Shown: piece by piece, positions 6,832-15,229 of the stretch
How the letters are laid out: the number at the start of each line of letters is the position of its first letter
Numbering within the stretch: the first letter of the stretch is position 1
Assembly: GCA_964374035.1 (NCBI GenBank)
Contig: CAYJWY010000014.1
Location: 1 to 23,334 of the forward strand
Length of the DNA: 23,334 nt
Origin: CALRGL01 sp964374035
Lineage (GTDB): Bacteria; Patescibacteriota; Patescibacteriia; UBA9934; GWF2-40-263
Reading direction: 5' to 3'
The notes under the pieces: model-generated
What the model was told of the DNA's origin: nothing
The model's database searches: none
Seen by the model: the letters and a program-made list of their open reading frames with translations, nothing else
Program-made: the position numbers and the translations under genes

Positions 6832-6895
6832 TACTCCCTGAGCCTGCTTGCCACTCGAAGCCTCGGCGAAGTGTGGCAAGCAGGCTCAGGGAGTA
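6832..6895. repeat. Inverted repeat with 23-bp perfect arms
   Basis: Arms at 6832-6854 and 6873-6895 are perfectly complementary over 23 bp (TACTCCCTGAGCCTG... on the left), with an 18-nt loop that contains GCCTCGGCGAAG. It begins 19 bp past the leuS stop and may help end leuS transcription, but only scattered T residues follow on the minus strand. Pieces such as GCCACTCGAAG recur at 22670-22687, pointing to a dispersed element. Confidence 0.8.
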
Positions 6896-6913
6896 GTTAG
6901 TCACGCCGCAAAC

Positions 6914-9346
6914 CTAGATGACCATGTTAAGAATTCTACCAGCAACATACACAACCTTTTTGATCTCAACACCTTCGAGATACTTCTGTACGTTCACATC
7001 CGCTTTCGCTACCATCATCGCGGTCGCTTCATCTGCATCTGGGGCAATCTGAATCGTCGCGCGCGCCTTGCCGTTAATCTGCACAGCCATCTGAATCGTG
7101 TCTTCGACGACAAGCTTCGCGTCAAACGTTGGCCATGTTGTCGTCTCGAGCAATGCGGTGCCGCCGATTTGTTCGAACAGTTCGTTTGCGAGATGCGGAG
7201 CGAACGGACACAGGACGCGCAAGAATGCCGTGAACGATTCCTTCGTGATGGCTCCAGCGTCTTTCACCGTGTTCACAAAGATCATCATCGATGACACGGC
7301 CGTGTTGAATCGCATCGCCTCGACATCCTCAGAAACTTTTTTGATCGTCTGATGCAGTCCTCGCGTGACCGCTTGCGACTCCACGTCGCTGATCAACTCG
7401 ACGATGTTCGTCACCTTCTCAAGAAATCGTCGCATGCCAATGAGGCCGTTCGTTTGCCACGGCACCGGTTCACTAAACGGACCCATGAACAGCTCATACA
7501 ATCGAAGCGAGTCGGCGCCATAGTGTTCAACGACTTCGTCTGGATTCACAACGTTGCCTTTGGACTTCGACATCTTCGTTCCGTTTTCTGCAAGAATCAA
7601 CCCGTGACTCGTTCGCTTTGCGTACGGCTCGCTCGTCGGAACATGGCCACGATCAAACAAAAACTTGTTCCAGAAACGCGAGTAGAGTAAGTGCAGTGTT
7701 GTGTGTTCCATGCCGCCGTTGTACCAATCGATGGGCATCCACGTCTTCAAGACTTCCTTATACTTCGACATTGGGAACTTAAAGTCATTGGTGTGCACCA
7801 TGGCGTACGCGAGAAAATACCAACTCGATCCTGCCCAGTTCGGCATGGTGTCGGTTTCACGGCGCGCAGGCGATCCACACTCAGGACACGCGACCTTCAC
7901 CCATTCTTCGATGGCGGCAAGCGGCGACTCTCCCGTATCGGTGGGTTCATACTTCTCGACGTCGGGGAGACGAACCGGTAAATGTTCGTCGGGAACCGCG
8001 ACCCATTTACACGACTCACACCAAATAAGTGGAATCGGCTCGCCCCAGTAACGCTGGCGCGAGAAAACCCAGTCGCGCAGTTTGTACGTGATCTTGGCCT
8101 CTCCGGCACCGTTCTCTTTTAGAAATGCAATTATTTTTTCTTTCGCCGTGGCTGTGGCAAGTCCATTCAAAAAATCCGAGTTGATTGCGTTTCCGTCTTC
8201 GGTATAGCACCTATCGGTCCCATAGGTTGAATCGGACTTATTGGACGGATCAACCACGGTAAGAATTTGTAATCCGTACTTTTTTGCAAACGCAAAATCT
8301 CGCTCATCGTGACCCGGCACTGCCATAATCGCACCCGTGCCGTACTGACCAAGCACATAATCCGCAACCCAGACGGGAATCTCTTTTCCATTGGCCGGAT
8401 TCACCGCCTTCACACCCGTGTCAACACCCGTCTTCTCACGCGCATTATCTGTGCGTTCGGTCTCGTCTCGTTTGAGTGCGCCATCGATATACGCTCGCAC
8501 CTCATCGCTCGCGTTCCAACCAACCGAGATCCACTTCTGTGCAACTTCTGGCGATACGACTAAGAACGTCGCGCCAAACAAGGTGTCGGGTCGCGTCGTG
8601 AAGACGCGTTGAACGTGCTTGGCGTCTGACTGGCCGTCGACGATAAGCGCAAACGTGATCTGCGCGCCCTCACTCTTGCCAATCCAGTTACGTTGCTGGG
8701 TTTTAATCTTCTCGAGATAGTCGAGCGTGTCGAGATCCTCGAGTAATCGATCCGCATACTTCGTAATGGCAATCATCCACTGCTCCTTATCACGCTTCTC
8801 GGTGGGCCCTCCACATCGCTCACACTTGCCGTCGACGACTTCTTCATTGGCAAGACCAATCTTGCACGACACACACCAGTTGATCGGCATCCTTGCTTTG
8901 TACGTGAGGCCTGCATGAAAAAATTCGAGGAACATCCACTGCGTCCACTTGTAATATTCAGGATCTGTCGTATTTACTTCGCGCGACCAATCAAAACTAA
9001 AGCCAAGCGACTTCAACTGGCGTCGAAATGTTGCGATGTTCTCAGCCGTAACGTCTTGGGGTTTGCGTCCGGTCTTGATCGCATAGTTCTCCGTGGGCAA
9101 ACCAAACGCATCCCAGCCCATCGGATAGAGGACATTGAAACCCTCCATGCGTCGTTTGCGTGCGATCACATCGATCGCTGTGTTTGATCGAAGATGTCCG
9201 ATGTGCAAACCCGCGCCTGAGGGATACGGAAACTCGACCAAACAATAATACGTTGGCAACGTCACGTTGTCCTTGGCATGAAAGACATCGCTCGATTCCC
9301 ATCGCTCCTGCCACTTTTTTTCGATCGCTCTGTGATTGAACGCCAT
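6914..9346 (-). CDS. leuS: Leucyl-tRNA synthetase
   Basis: An 810-aa class I synthetase that charges tRNA-Leu with leucine using ATP in the cytoplasm. HIGH appears as HIGH at 48-51 and the KMSKS loop begins at K591 (ENGTKMSKSKGN). A Cys4 zinc-like knuckle lies at about 158-178 (CVSC, CERC). The CP1 editing domain is present with TTRPDTLFG at about 250 and the proofreading segment VPGHDERDFAFAKKYG at about 343. The C-terminal anticodon-binding and tail domain ends at ILNMVI. Length is slightly shorter than E. coli LeuS (860). The start at 9346 is preferred over the frame opening 18 codons earlier because MAFNHRAIEKKWQ is the family start; no Shine-Dalgarno is seen and the predicted promoter leaves a leader of only a few bases. 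Confidence 0.97.
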   Translation of the reverse strand: MAFNHRAIEKKWQERWESSDVFHAKDNVTLPTYYCLVEFPYPSGAGLHIGHLRSNTAIDVIARKRRMEGFNVLYPMGWDAFGLPTENYAIKTGRKPQDVTAENIATFRRQLKSLGFSFDWSREVNTTDPEYYKWTQWMFLEFFHAGLTYKARMPINWCVSCKIGLANEEVVDGKCERCGGPTEKRDKEQWMIAITKYADRLLEDLDTLDYLEKIKTQQRNWIGKSEGAQITFALIVDGQSDAKHVQRVFTTRPDTLFGATFLVVSPEVAQKWISVGWNASDEVRAYIDGALKRDETERTDNAREKTGVDTGVKAVNPANGKEIPVWVADYVLGQYGTGAIMAVPGHDERDFAFAKKYGLQILTVVDPSNKSDSTYGTDRCYTEDGNAINSDFLNGLATATAKEKIIAFLKENGAGEAKITYKLRDWVFSRQRYWGEPIPLIWCESCKWVAVPDEHLPVRLPDVEKYEPTDTGESPLAAIEEWVKVACPECGSPARRETDTMPNWAGSSWYFLAYAMVHTNDFKFPMSKYKEVLKTWMPIDWYNGGMEHTTLHLLYSRFWNKFLFDRGHVPTSEPYAKRTSHGLILAENGTKMSKSKGNVVNPDEVVEHYGADSLRLYELFMGPFSEPVPWQTNGLIGMRRFLEKVTNIVELISDVESQAVTRGLHQTIKKVSEDVEAMRFNTAVSSMMIFVNTVKDAGAITKESFTAFLRVLCPFAPHLANELFEQIGGTALLETTTWPTFDAKLVVEDTIQMAVQINGKARATIQIAPDADEATAMMVAKADVNVQKYLEGVEIKKVVYVAGRILNMVI

Positions 9347-9355
9347 AGTGAATGG

Positions 9356-9384
9356 ATGGTAACAGATCTTCTTTTTTTCTCCAA
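9356..9384 (-). promoter_or_regulatory. Possible leuS promoter with near-leaderless start
   Basis: Minus strand TTGGAG (9384-9379), 17-nt spacer, TACCAT (9361-9356) with extended -10 TGT. The predicted start is about 3-4 nt before the leuS ATG. Confidence 0.4.
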
Positions 9385-9388
9385 TCTG

Positions 9389-9417
9389 TTGACAACGCAA
9401 CGTTTTGTCGATAGGGT
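9389..9417 (+). promoter_or_regulatory. Promoter of the unknown gene at 9458
   Basis: TTGACA (9389-9394), 17-nt spacer, TAGGGT (9412-9417). The -35 is perfect and the -10 is weak. It overlaps the divergent leuS promoter, so the two may compete. Confidence 0.5.
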
Positions 9418-9457
9418 TTCTATCTGTTCATTCCAACATACAGATTGGTAGGATCCC

Positions 9458-10330
9458 ATGTCAGACCATTTCAAATTGGATCATCAACGTGTTCAACCTC
9501 AGCTTAAACGTGTACCACTTTCTCGCACGTTTATTGAACAGCATATCGTTTCGTTGAGTCAAAGTCCCTTGGTCGTTGACAACGAGCGACGCATCAGAAA
9601 AATTTCGAATGTGAAGAGGCTTGAACAGGAATTCAAAATAATTTTGAAAGATACCTTTCAAGCCCAAGAGATCAGCCATCTCAAGGGTCATGAGAAGTGT
9701 GTGGCAACGGTCATCGTACTACACAAACTTCAAGGACTGATTCAAGAAGATCCGCTTTGGAAAGGCATTGCTAAAGGCATGGCGACCGTCGTTGCAGGAA
9801 CAATGATTCAACGTGCGCTCACCATGGCGATGTTGTTGCTCAATGACGAAGCTCGATTTCAGGTGCTTGGTTGGGGAACCTTGTTTCCTTCTCTCAACGC
9901 TCTGCATTGGAGGCTGGCGTTTAGTGGGGCGACCTCTGTTGCCAGAACCATCTATGCGGCGCATCTGTTTGACCATGCACGCATCTACCTTCCCTCCACA
10001 TACGAAGATGCGATAAAAGGAATCGATCTTTTCATGCATCTGGATCATACCGATCTCGCGCTGAGCGTAAAAACGTCCGGTTACGGAACGGAATTTCTTG
10101 TGCTGAACTGTCAGCTCAACGGACGGAAACACTTGAATTGGATCGCTAAGGAATTGGAGCACATCCGTGTTGGAGCCGTTGATATCTCGAAACGGTATGA
10201 TCGCAAATTTCATGGATTACTGGTCATTGTCAATTGTCCTGAAAACAGCGAGACCTTTTTTCTAAGAGAGGACGATCCGATCGCGCTTCACTATGCGATC
10301 AAAAAGGTGACCGCACAGGCTATCATCTGA
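9458..10330 (+). CDS. Unrecognised protein, possible PD-(D/E)XK nuclease-like core
   Basis: A 290-aa protein of a family I do not recognise. Start ATG at 9458 has GGTAGGA 5 bp upstream. Residues 1-95 are charged and probably helical. Residues 104-175 are more hydrophobic (GMATVVAGTMIQRALTMAM) but not clearly membrane-spanning. Residues 182-207 read YEDAIKGIDLF, then LALSVKTS: an E183-D184, G-I-D190, S203-V-K205 arrangement that recalls the E...GxD...(D/E)xK core of PD-(D/E)XK nucleases, with Ser where the second acidic residue is expected. The end (LLVIVNCPENSETFFLRED) looks like an alpha/beta fold. It diverges from leuS, has its own promoter (9389-9417) and a terminator overlapping the gdhA end. 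The nuclease idea is weak inference. Confidence 0.7.
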   Translation: MSDHFKLDHQRVQPQLKRVPLSRTFIEQHIVSLSQSPLVVDNERRIRKISNVKRLEQEFKIILKDTFQAQEISHLKGHEKCVATVIVLHKLQGLIQEDPLWKGIAKGMATVVAGTMIQRALTMAMLLLNDEARFQVLGWGTLFPSLNALHWRLAFSGATSVARTIYAAHLFDHARIYLPSTYEDAIKGIDLFMHLDHTDLALSVKTSGYGTEFLVLNCQLNGRKHLNWIAKELEHIRVGAVDISKRYDRKFHGLLVIVNCPENSETFFLREDDPIALHYAIKKVTAQAII

Positions 10331-10365
10331 ATCTCTTTATCTGAATCTCTTTATCTGAATCTCTC
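10328..10365. repeat. 14-bp tandem repeat at the end of the unknown gene
   Basis: TGAATCTCTTTATC occurs at 10328-10341 and 10342-10355, with a partial third copy at 10356-10365. The first TGA is the stop codon of the upstream gene, and the last copy supplies the 5' arm of the terminator. Confidence 0.9.
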
Positions 10366-10386
10366 CTCAAGAGAGATTTTTTCTTT
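10358..10386 (+). terminator. Terminator of the unknown gene, overlapping the gdhA end
   Basis: AATCTCTC (10358-10365) pairs with GAGAGATT (10371-10378) around a 5-nt loop, followed by TTTTCTTT. It overlaps the last codons of the convergent gdhA gene. The opposite strand has no T-tract, so it serves the plus strand only. Confidence 0.8.
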
Positions 10387-11593
10387 GTGCTTGCGCTAAT
10401 CGCTCAAAGGCAACAAGAAAAGCCGTGCGACGCATATCCGTTTTGAGTGATAAAGCGTGTTCGTAGATTGCGATTGCCTCGCGCTGAATGCTCGTCCTAA
10501 GTTTTTCGAAAACTTGTTGCTCGGTCCAATGCTCGCCGTTCAAATTCTGTTGCCATTCGTAGGTGGAAACCATGACACCGCCGGAGTTCGCCAGGATGTC
10601 TGGGATAACGGGAATGTGTTTTGCAAACAAAACGTCGTCGGCTTCTGGCGTGGTTGGGCCGTTTGCGAGTTCAAGGACAACGCGCGCGTTGATGCGTGAT
10701 GCGTTTTCCTGCGTGATCACGTTTTCTAATGCCGCGGGGATCAAGAGGTCGCATGGGACCTCTAGGATCGATGGAACGGATTGTGAGCCGGCGAAGCCCA
10801 TGACAGAACCAGTAGCTTCTTTGTGCGCGGCAACTGCGGCGATATCCAGTCCGGTTTCCGACCAACTCGCCCCTTTTGAATCTGACACCGCGATAATCTT
10901 GTGACCAGCCTTCGAGAAAAACTCGGCCGCGTGCTCGCCCGCGTTTCCAAATCCCTGAATGACCACACGACAAGACTCCGGCAAATTCAACCGCGTCTTC
11001 AGCGCTTCAAAGACATAAAATCCACCAAGCGCTGTTGCCACACCGCGACCTTCCGACCCCCCACCTCCTAACGGCTTGCCCGTAATCACCGCGCCGCTCG
11101 TGTCACCTGTGATCTTGCCAAACTCATCGGCCATCCACGCCATGATCTGCGGCGTGGTGTTTACGTCTGGCGCCGGAACATCCTTGTGCGGACCAACGAC
11201 GTCGGCCATCACCCTCATCCATCCACGCGCGAGTCGCTCCTTCTCACCCTCGGACAATTCTTTGGGATTGATCGTCGCGCCGCCCTTGCCGCCGCCCATG
11301 GGAATGTTTGCAACCGCGCACTTGAGCGTCATCCAAAGTGCGAGCGCTTTCACTTCGTTGATGTCCGTATCTTGATGCCATCGAATCCCGCCCTTGAACG
11401 GGCCGCGCCAGTTGTTGTGTTGCACCCGATAGATCTCGACCATCGTGAGCGATCCGTCGTCGCGACGAAGCGGAACCTGCGCACGAATTTCTCGCATCGG
11501 TGTACGCAAATACTCAAGCAATTCCGCGTTGAACGGCTGAACCGCATTGGCTCGGCGAAGTTGACAAAGCGCGTTTTCGAAAGGATTGGACAT
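10367..11593 (-). CDS. gdhA: Glutamate dehydrogenase (Glu/Leu/Phe/Val family)
   Basis: A 408-aa oxidoreductase that interconverts glutamate and 2-oxoglutarate plus ammonia with NAD(P). The substrate domain shows GPFKGGIRWH (64-73), K91 in MTLKCAV, catalytic K103 in GGGKGG and D143 in PAPDVNT. The Rossmann domain shows GFGNAG (214-219) and VSDSKG. LELANGPTTPEAD and SGGVMVSTYEW are also family hallmarks. The start at 11593 (MSNPFENAL) is the family start; the frame opens 92 codons earlier inside trxB. It has no Shine-Dalgarno. It follows trxB, but a terminator stands between them and a promoter (11622-11651) overlaps the trxB end, so it is probably transcribed by itself. Cofactor choice is not determined. 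Confidence 0.95.
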   Translation of the reverse strand: MSNPFENALCQLRRANAVQPFNAELLEYLRTPMREIRAQVPLRRDDGSLTMVEIYRVQHNNWRGPFKGGIRWHQDTDINEVKALALWMTLKCAVANIPMGGGKGGATINPKELSEGEKERLARGWMRVMADVVGPHKDVPAPDVNTTPQIMAWMADEFGKITGDTSGAVITGKPLGGGGSEGRGVATALGGFYVFEALKTRLNLPESCRVVIQGFGNAGEHAAEFFSKAGHKIIAVSDSKGASWSETGLDIAAVAAHKEATGSVMGFAGSQSVPSILEVPCDLLIPAALENVITQENASRINARVVLELANGPTTPEADDVLFAKHIPVIPDILANSGGVMVSTYEWQQNLNGEHWTEQQVFEKLRTSIQREAIAIYEHALSLKTDMRRTAFLVAFERLAQAQRKNLS

Positions 11594-11621
11594 AAAGAAA
11601 AACAGGGTGATTAACCCCGTT
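11594..11621 (-). terminator. Terminator after trxB, abutting the gdhA start
   Basis: Minus strand AACGGGGT (11621-11614) pairs with ACCCTGTT (11608-11601) with one G-U pair, loop TAATC, then TTTCTTT ending next to the gdhA ATG. It starts 12 bp past the trxB stop. Confidence 0.65.
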
Positions 11622-11651
11622 ATCTTACGCTTATTATTCCTGAGATGACAA
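11622..11651 (-). promoter_or_regulatory. Likely internal gdhA promoter within the trxB end
   Basis: Minus strand TTGTCA (11651-11646), 18-nt spacer, TAAGAT (11627-11622). The predicted start near 11615 falls inside the 5' arm of the trxB terminator, so transcripts starting here cannot form the full hairpin. Confidence 0.5.
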
Positions 11652-12575
11652 CCATCGCTCTGCGTCGAGCGCGGCCATACATCCCGTTCCCGCGGCCGTG
11701 ATCGCTTGGCGGTAGCTGTGGTCGATGACGTCGCCGCCTGCGAAAACACCCTCGACACTCGTTCGTGTTGAGCCATGTTGAACGACAATGTACTTCTTTT
11801 CATCAAGCGCAAGCTGGCCGTCGAAAATCGACGTGTTCGGTTTGTGACCGATCGCGGCGAAGACGGCATCGGTCGCGAGCTCGCTTCCCTCGTTGGTTTG
11901 ATTGTTAAACAGTTTTACACCAGTGACCTTTTTCTCGTCACCGAGAACCTCTCGGACTTCCGTGTTCCAGATGAACGCAATCTTTGGATTGTTCATCGCG
12001 CGTTTCTGCATGATCTTTGACGCGCGGAGTTCTCCCCGTCGATGAACCACCGTGACCTTGCTCGCAAACTTCGTGAGAAACGTCGCTTCCTCCATCGCCG
12101 AGTCACCGCCGCCAACGACAACAACGTGCTTCTCCTTGAAGAAGAATCCATCACAAGTTGCACAAGCGCTCACGCCGCGGCCTTGATACATCTGTTCGCC
12201 GGGAACGCCGAGCCAAATGGCTTGCGCGCCCGTTGCGATGATAACCGCTTGGGATGTATAGGTCTGGTTGGACGTATGTATTTTGAAAGGGCGCACAGAG
12301 AAGTCAACGGAAATGACGTCATCGGAAATGATACGGGTTCCAAATCGTTCTGCTTGTTTCTTAAACTTCTCCATCATCTCGGGACCCATGAGGCCTTCGG
12401 GAAAACCCGGGTAATTTTCAACCTCGGTGGTGAGCATGAGCTGTCCACCCGGTTGACCGCCAAGCTTGAGTCCTTCAAACAACAGCGGCTTCAACTCCGC
12501 GCGGGCCGCATAAATCGCCGCCGTGTAACCCGCGGGACCCGAGCCGATGATGATGAGCTGTTGGGTTTCATTCAT
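11634..12575 (-). CDS. trxB: Thioredoxin reductase
   Basis: A 313-aa flavoprotein that uses NADPH to reduce thioredoxin. The FAD-binding motif GSGPAGYTAA lies at 11-20, the redox-active CATC is C138 and C141 (SACATCDGFF), the NADPH motif VVGGGDSA is at 154-160, and the C-terminal FAD motif GVFAGGDV follows ATDAVFAAIG. Length is typical (about 310). AGAGGA lies 8 bp before the ATG. It is 37 bp after trxA, so the enzyme and its substrate are co-transcribed downstream of infB. A terminator lies 12 bp past the stop. Confidence 0.97.
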   Translation of the reverse strand: MNETQQLIIIGSGPAGYTAAIYAARAELKPLLFEGLKLGGQPGGQLMLTTEVENYPGFPEGLMGPEMMEKFKKQAERFGTRIISDDVISVDFSVRPFKIHTSNQTYTSQAVIIATGAQAIWLGVPGEQMYQGRGVSACATCDGFFFKEKHVVVVGGGDSAMEEATFLTKFASKVTVVHRRGELRASKIMQKRAMNNPKIAFIWNTEVREVLGDEKKVTGVKLFNNQTNEGSELATDAVFAAIGHKPNTSIFDGQLALDEKKYIVVQHGSTRTSVEGVFAGGDVIDHSYRQAITAAGTGCMAALDAERWLSSQE

Positions 12576-12612
12576 ACAATAAGTCCTCTAGGTCTTATCA
12601 GTCCTATGTGAC

Positions 12613-12933
12613 CTATTGGATATGCGCAGAAATCCGCGCACGCAATTGCTCCAAACTCATGAGTCCAGAAAACTGGTCTGCAACCTGGCCACCTTTAAAA
12701 ACAATAAATGTTGGGATAGACAAAATGTTGTAACGCATTGCAACATCACTGGCTTCATCTACATTCAGTTTTCCAACCGTGACGGTGTCGACTTCGCTCG
12801 CAAGCTGTTCAACAAGCGGCGACATAACCTTGCACGGACCGCACCACGGCGCCCAAAAATCTACAAGCACAGGCTTGTCGGCTTGCAAAACAGATTCGTC
12901 GAAATTTTCGGATGTAAGGTTCAATTTAGACAT
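12613..12933 (-). CDS. trxA: Thioredoxin
   Basis: A 106-aa cytoplasmic dithiol reductant. The active site is W30-C31-G-P-C34 (FWAPWCGPCK), the cis-proline is in SIPTF, and VDFWAPW and FKGG are family-typical. Length matches classical thioredoxin (105-110 aa) and no signal peptide is present. It lies 33 bp after infB and 37 bp before trxB. The start has no clear Shine-Dalgarno. Confidence 0.97.
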   Translation of the reverse strand: MSKLNLTSENFDESVLQADKPVLVDFWAPWCGPCKVMSPLVEQLASEVDTVTVGKLNVDEASDVAMRYNILSIPTFIVFKGGQVADQFSGLMSLEQLRARISAHIQ

Positions 12934-12966
12934 AAACGAGTGATAAAGTGACTGAGTGATGAATGA

Positions 12967-15006
12967 CTAGCGTAAATTAATTCCTTCGATCTTGAACTCT
13001 TTTTGAATCTTTTGTTCGCTGTAGGCTTCGATGATGTCGCCTTCTTCTGGTTTCACCTTTCCTTTGAAGCTCATACCGATCTCCTGGCCCTCGCGTGCGT
13101 CTTTCAGTTCGGAGCGGCCGAGCTGTAAACTTAGAATCGAACCCTCGCCGATGTACTCGCCGGCTCGCGAGAGACGCAGTAAGGCTTTGGGAATGAGCTT
13201 CCCGTTTCTCACGCGTCCGCCAATGATCCAACCGTTGTCGAGCTTTTTAAAGTTCTTGAGCACTTCGAAGGTTCCAAGCTCGGTGATCACGATCTCTGCC
13301 GGCGCCATCGCCTTTAGGTCCTCGAGCACGGCTTCGAACAGTTTGTAAATAATTTTGTACTCACGAATCTCGACTTCCTTATCGCGTGAAAGTTGCATCG
13401 CGGTCGACGTTGGCTTCACGTTGAATCCAATCACGATCGCCTTGCCCGCTTCCGCACTCATGATGTCTGCGTCCGTGATGTTCCCGAGTCCTTTTTGAAT
13501 CACCTTCACGCCGACTTGCTCGTGATGCACTTTGTCGAGCATACCGAGAATCGCCTCGAGCGAACCGAGCACGTCGGAGCGGATGATGAGATTCAACATC
13601 GCCTTTGGAGCCGACATATCCGCATCGCCGGAATCAGGCGATGGTTGCACATGCTTGATGGATGCAACCTCGTCTGTTGCGCGGTTCGAGGAATCCGTTG
13701 ACTTCATCTTCTTCAAATCCTTGATGTTCTGCGGCACTTCCATAATATCGCCAACGGATGGCGCGACCTTCCAACCAAGAATCTTCACCGGTGTCGATGG
13801 AGGTGCCTCCATCATTTGCTCTCCTTTCCAATTTTCCATGCGACGCACGCGACCGTACTGCGTGCCGCGCACTCCAAGATCATCGCCCACACGAAGCGTA
13901 CCGCTTTGAACGAGCACGGTGGCGACCGGACCTGAACCCGAATTTACATTTGATTCAATGATCGTGCCAATGGCTTTGCGTGCGGGATTGGCAACAATGC
14001 GTTCCTTTTCCATGTCGCGCACGAGAATCAACATGTCGAGCAATGTCTCGATGCCGGTTCCCTCTTTTGCGGAGATCGGCACGACAATCGTTGTGCCACC
14101 CCAATCTTCCGGGACAAGGCCAAGCTCGGAGAGTTCGCCTTTCACGCGGTCGATGTTTGCTTGCTCACGATCGATCTTGTTGAGTGCAACAAGGAATGGA
14201 AGTTTTGCGGACTTAATAATGTCGATCGCTTCTTTTGTCTGAGGTTGAATGCCGTCGTCGGCCGCCACCACAAGAATCGCGATGTCGGCAACCTTGGCTC
14301 CGCGAGAACGCATCACCGTAAAGGCTTCGTGACCTGGCGTATCAATAAACGTAAGTTTCTGTTCGCCGCGCACAACTTGGTAGGCACCGATGTGCTGAGT
14401 GATGCCGCCGGATTCTGTTTCCATAACGTTGGTACTGCGAATCGCGTCGAGCAAACGCGTCTTTCCGTGATCGACGTGACCCATGACAACAATAACCGGC
14501 GCACGAACAACGAGATTCTCTGCTGTCTCACTCGAAACGCTTTCGCGAATGCGGTCGAGACCATCCATATCTTCTGCGGCACCGCCTTCAATCTTCTCTG
14601 CGAGAAAACCAAGGTCACCACCGATGATGGACGCGGTATCAAAATCGATCTGTTGATTGATGGATGTCAGAATACCGTTTCGCATCAACTCTTGCATGAC
14701 GCGAGGAACAGGGAGATCGAGAAGTGATGCGAACTCGCGAACCGTGATCACGGCCGGGATCTTCACCTTCTTCATCTGATCAAGCGGCATGTCACGGCGT
14801 CGCTCCGCGGAAGACTTCTGCATCTCGACTTTTTCAGCGAGGCGCTCCTTGCGCTTCATCTCGCTCCAAGCCTCGATGATCTTCTGGGCTTGTCGTGTGT
14901 CGATCTTAATCGCGCGCGCACCGAAACTAAAACCGAGCTCCGGCAATTTCTTGCGAAGCTCTTCCGGAGGTGCTTTCAGTCGACGCGCTAATTCGGTAAT
15001 ATTCAT
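12967..15006 (-). CDS. infB: Translation initiation factor IF-2
   Basis: A 679-aa GTPase that brings initiator fMet-tRNA to the 30S subunit and promotes subunit joining. A short N-terminal IF2_N-like segment (MNITELARRLKAPPEELRK) and a second one at about 84-115 precede the G domain: G1 GHVDHGKT (176-183), G3 DTPGH (222-226), G4 NKID (276-279). Beta-barrel domain II, a linker rich in Ser/Asp (about 440-470), domain III and C-terminal domain IV follow. It is shorter than E. coli IF2 (890) because the N-terminal region is reduced. The ATG at 15006 is preferred; a TTG in the same frame four codons earlier is possible. No Shine-Dalgarno is present, and the promoter predicts a leader of about 6 nt. 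First gene of infB-trxA-trxB. Confidence 0.97.
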   Translation of the reverse strand: MNITELARRLKAPPEELRKKLPELGFSFGARAIKIDTRQAQKIIEAWSEMKRKERLAEKVEMQKSSAERRRDMPLDQMKKVKIPAVITVREFASLLDLPVPRVMQELMRNGILTSINQQIDFDTASIIGGDLGFLAEKIEGGAAEDMDGLDRIRESVSSETAENLVVRAPVIVVMGHVDHGKTRLLDAIRSTNVMETESGGITQHIGAYQVVRGEQKLTFIDTPGHEAFTVMRSRGAKVADIAILVVAADDGIQPQTKEAIDIIKSAKLPFLVALNKIDREQANIDRVKGELSELGLVPEDWGGTTIVVPISAKEGTGIETLLDMLILVRDMEKERIVANPARKAIGTIIESNVNSGSGPVATVLVQSGTLRVGDDLGVRGTQYGRVRRMENWKGEQMMEAPPSTPVKILGWKVAPSVGDIMEVPQNIKDLKKMKSTDSSNRATDEVASIKHVQPSPDSGDADMSAPKAMLNLIIRSDVLGSLEAILGMLDKVHHEQVGVKVIQKGLGNITDADIMSAEAGKAIVIGFNVKPTSTAMQLSRDKEVEIREYKIIYKLFEAVLEDLKAMAPAEIVITELGTFEVLKNFKKLDNGWIIGGRVRNGKLIPKALLRLSRAGEYIGEGSILSLQLGRSELKDAREGQEIGMSFKGKVKPEEGDIIEAYSEQKIQKEFKIEGINLR

Positions 15007-15018
15007 AAAACTGGTCAA

Positions 15019-15047
15019 ACTTTAGCTGAATTTCAAAATGACGTCAA
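15019..15047 (-). promoter_or_regulatory. infB operon promoter with near-leaderless start
   Basis: Minus strand TTGACG (15047-15042), 17-nt spacer, TAAAGT (15024-15019). The predicted start near 15012 leaves only about 6 nt before the infB ATG. Confidence 0.55.
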
Positions 15048-15075
15048 TCTATTGTGCTTGAATTCAACGTTAAAG

Positions 15076-15158
15076 TGTCATTCTGAGCAAAGCGAAGAAT
15101 CTCTTGAATTGAGGCGTTCTACACAATGAGGAGATCCTTCACTACGTTCAAGATGACA
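15076..15158. repeat. Dispersed inverted repeat between infB and truB
   Basis: Arms at 15076-15103 (TGTCATTCTGAGCAAAGCGA...) and 15131-15158 (GAGATCCTTCACTACGTTCA...) are complementary at about 21 of 28 positions, with 27 bp between. The right arm differs only slightly from 15686-15713 inside truB and from 23052-23079. It lies between the divergent infB and truB genes. Confidence 0.8.
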
Positions 15159-15229
15159 GATAATAGAGACTTCTGAAAAACGGCGATCTTTCGTCTCACC
15201 ATTTTTCAGTGGTCTCAATACTAAGTTCT

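Noticed and set aside
12042..12611. 189-aa open frame on the plus strand
   Set aside because: Antisense to trxB, which has clear FAD, NADPH and CATC motifs.
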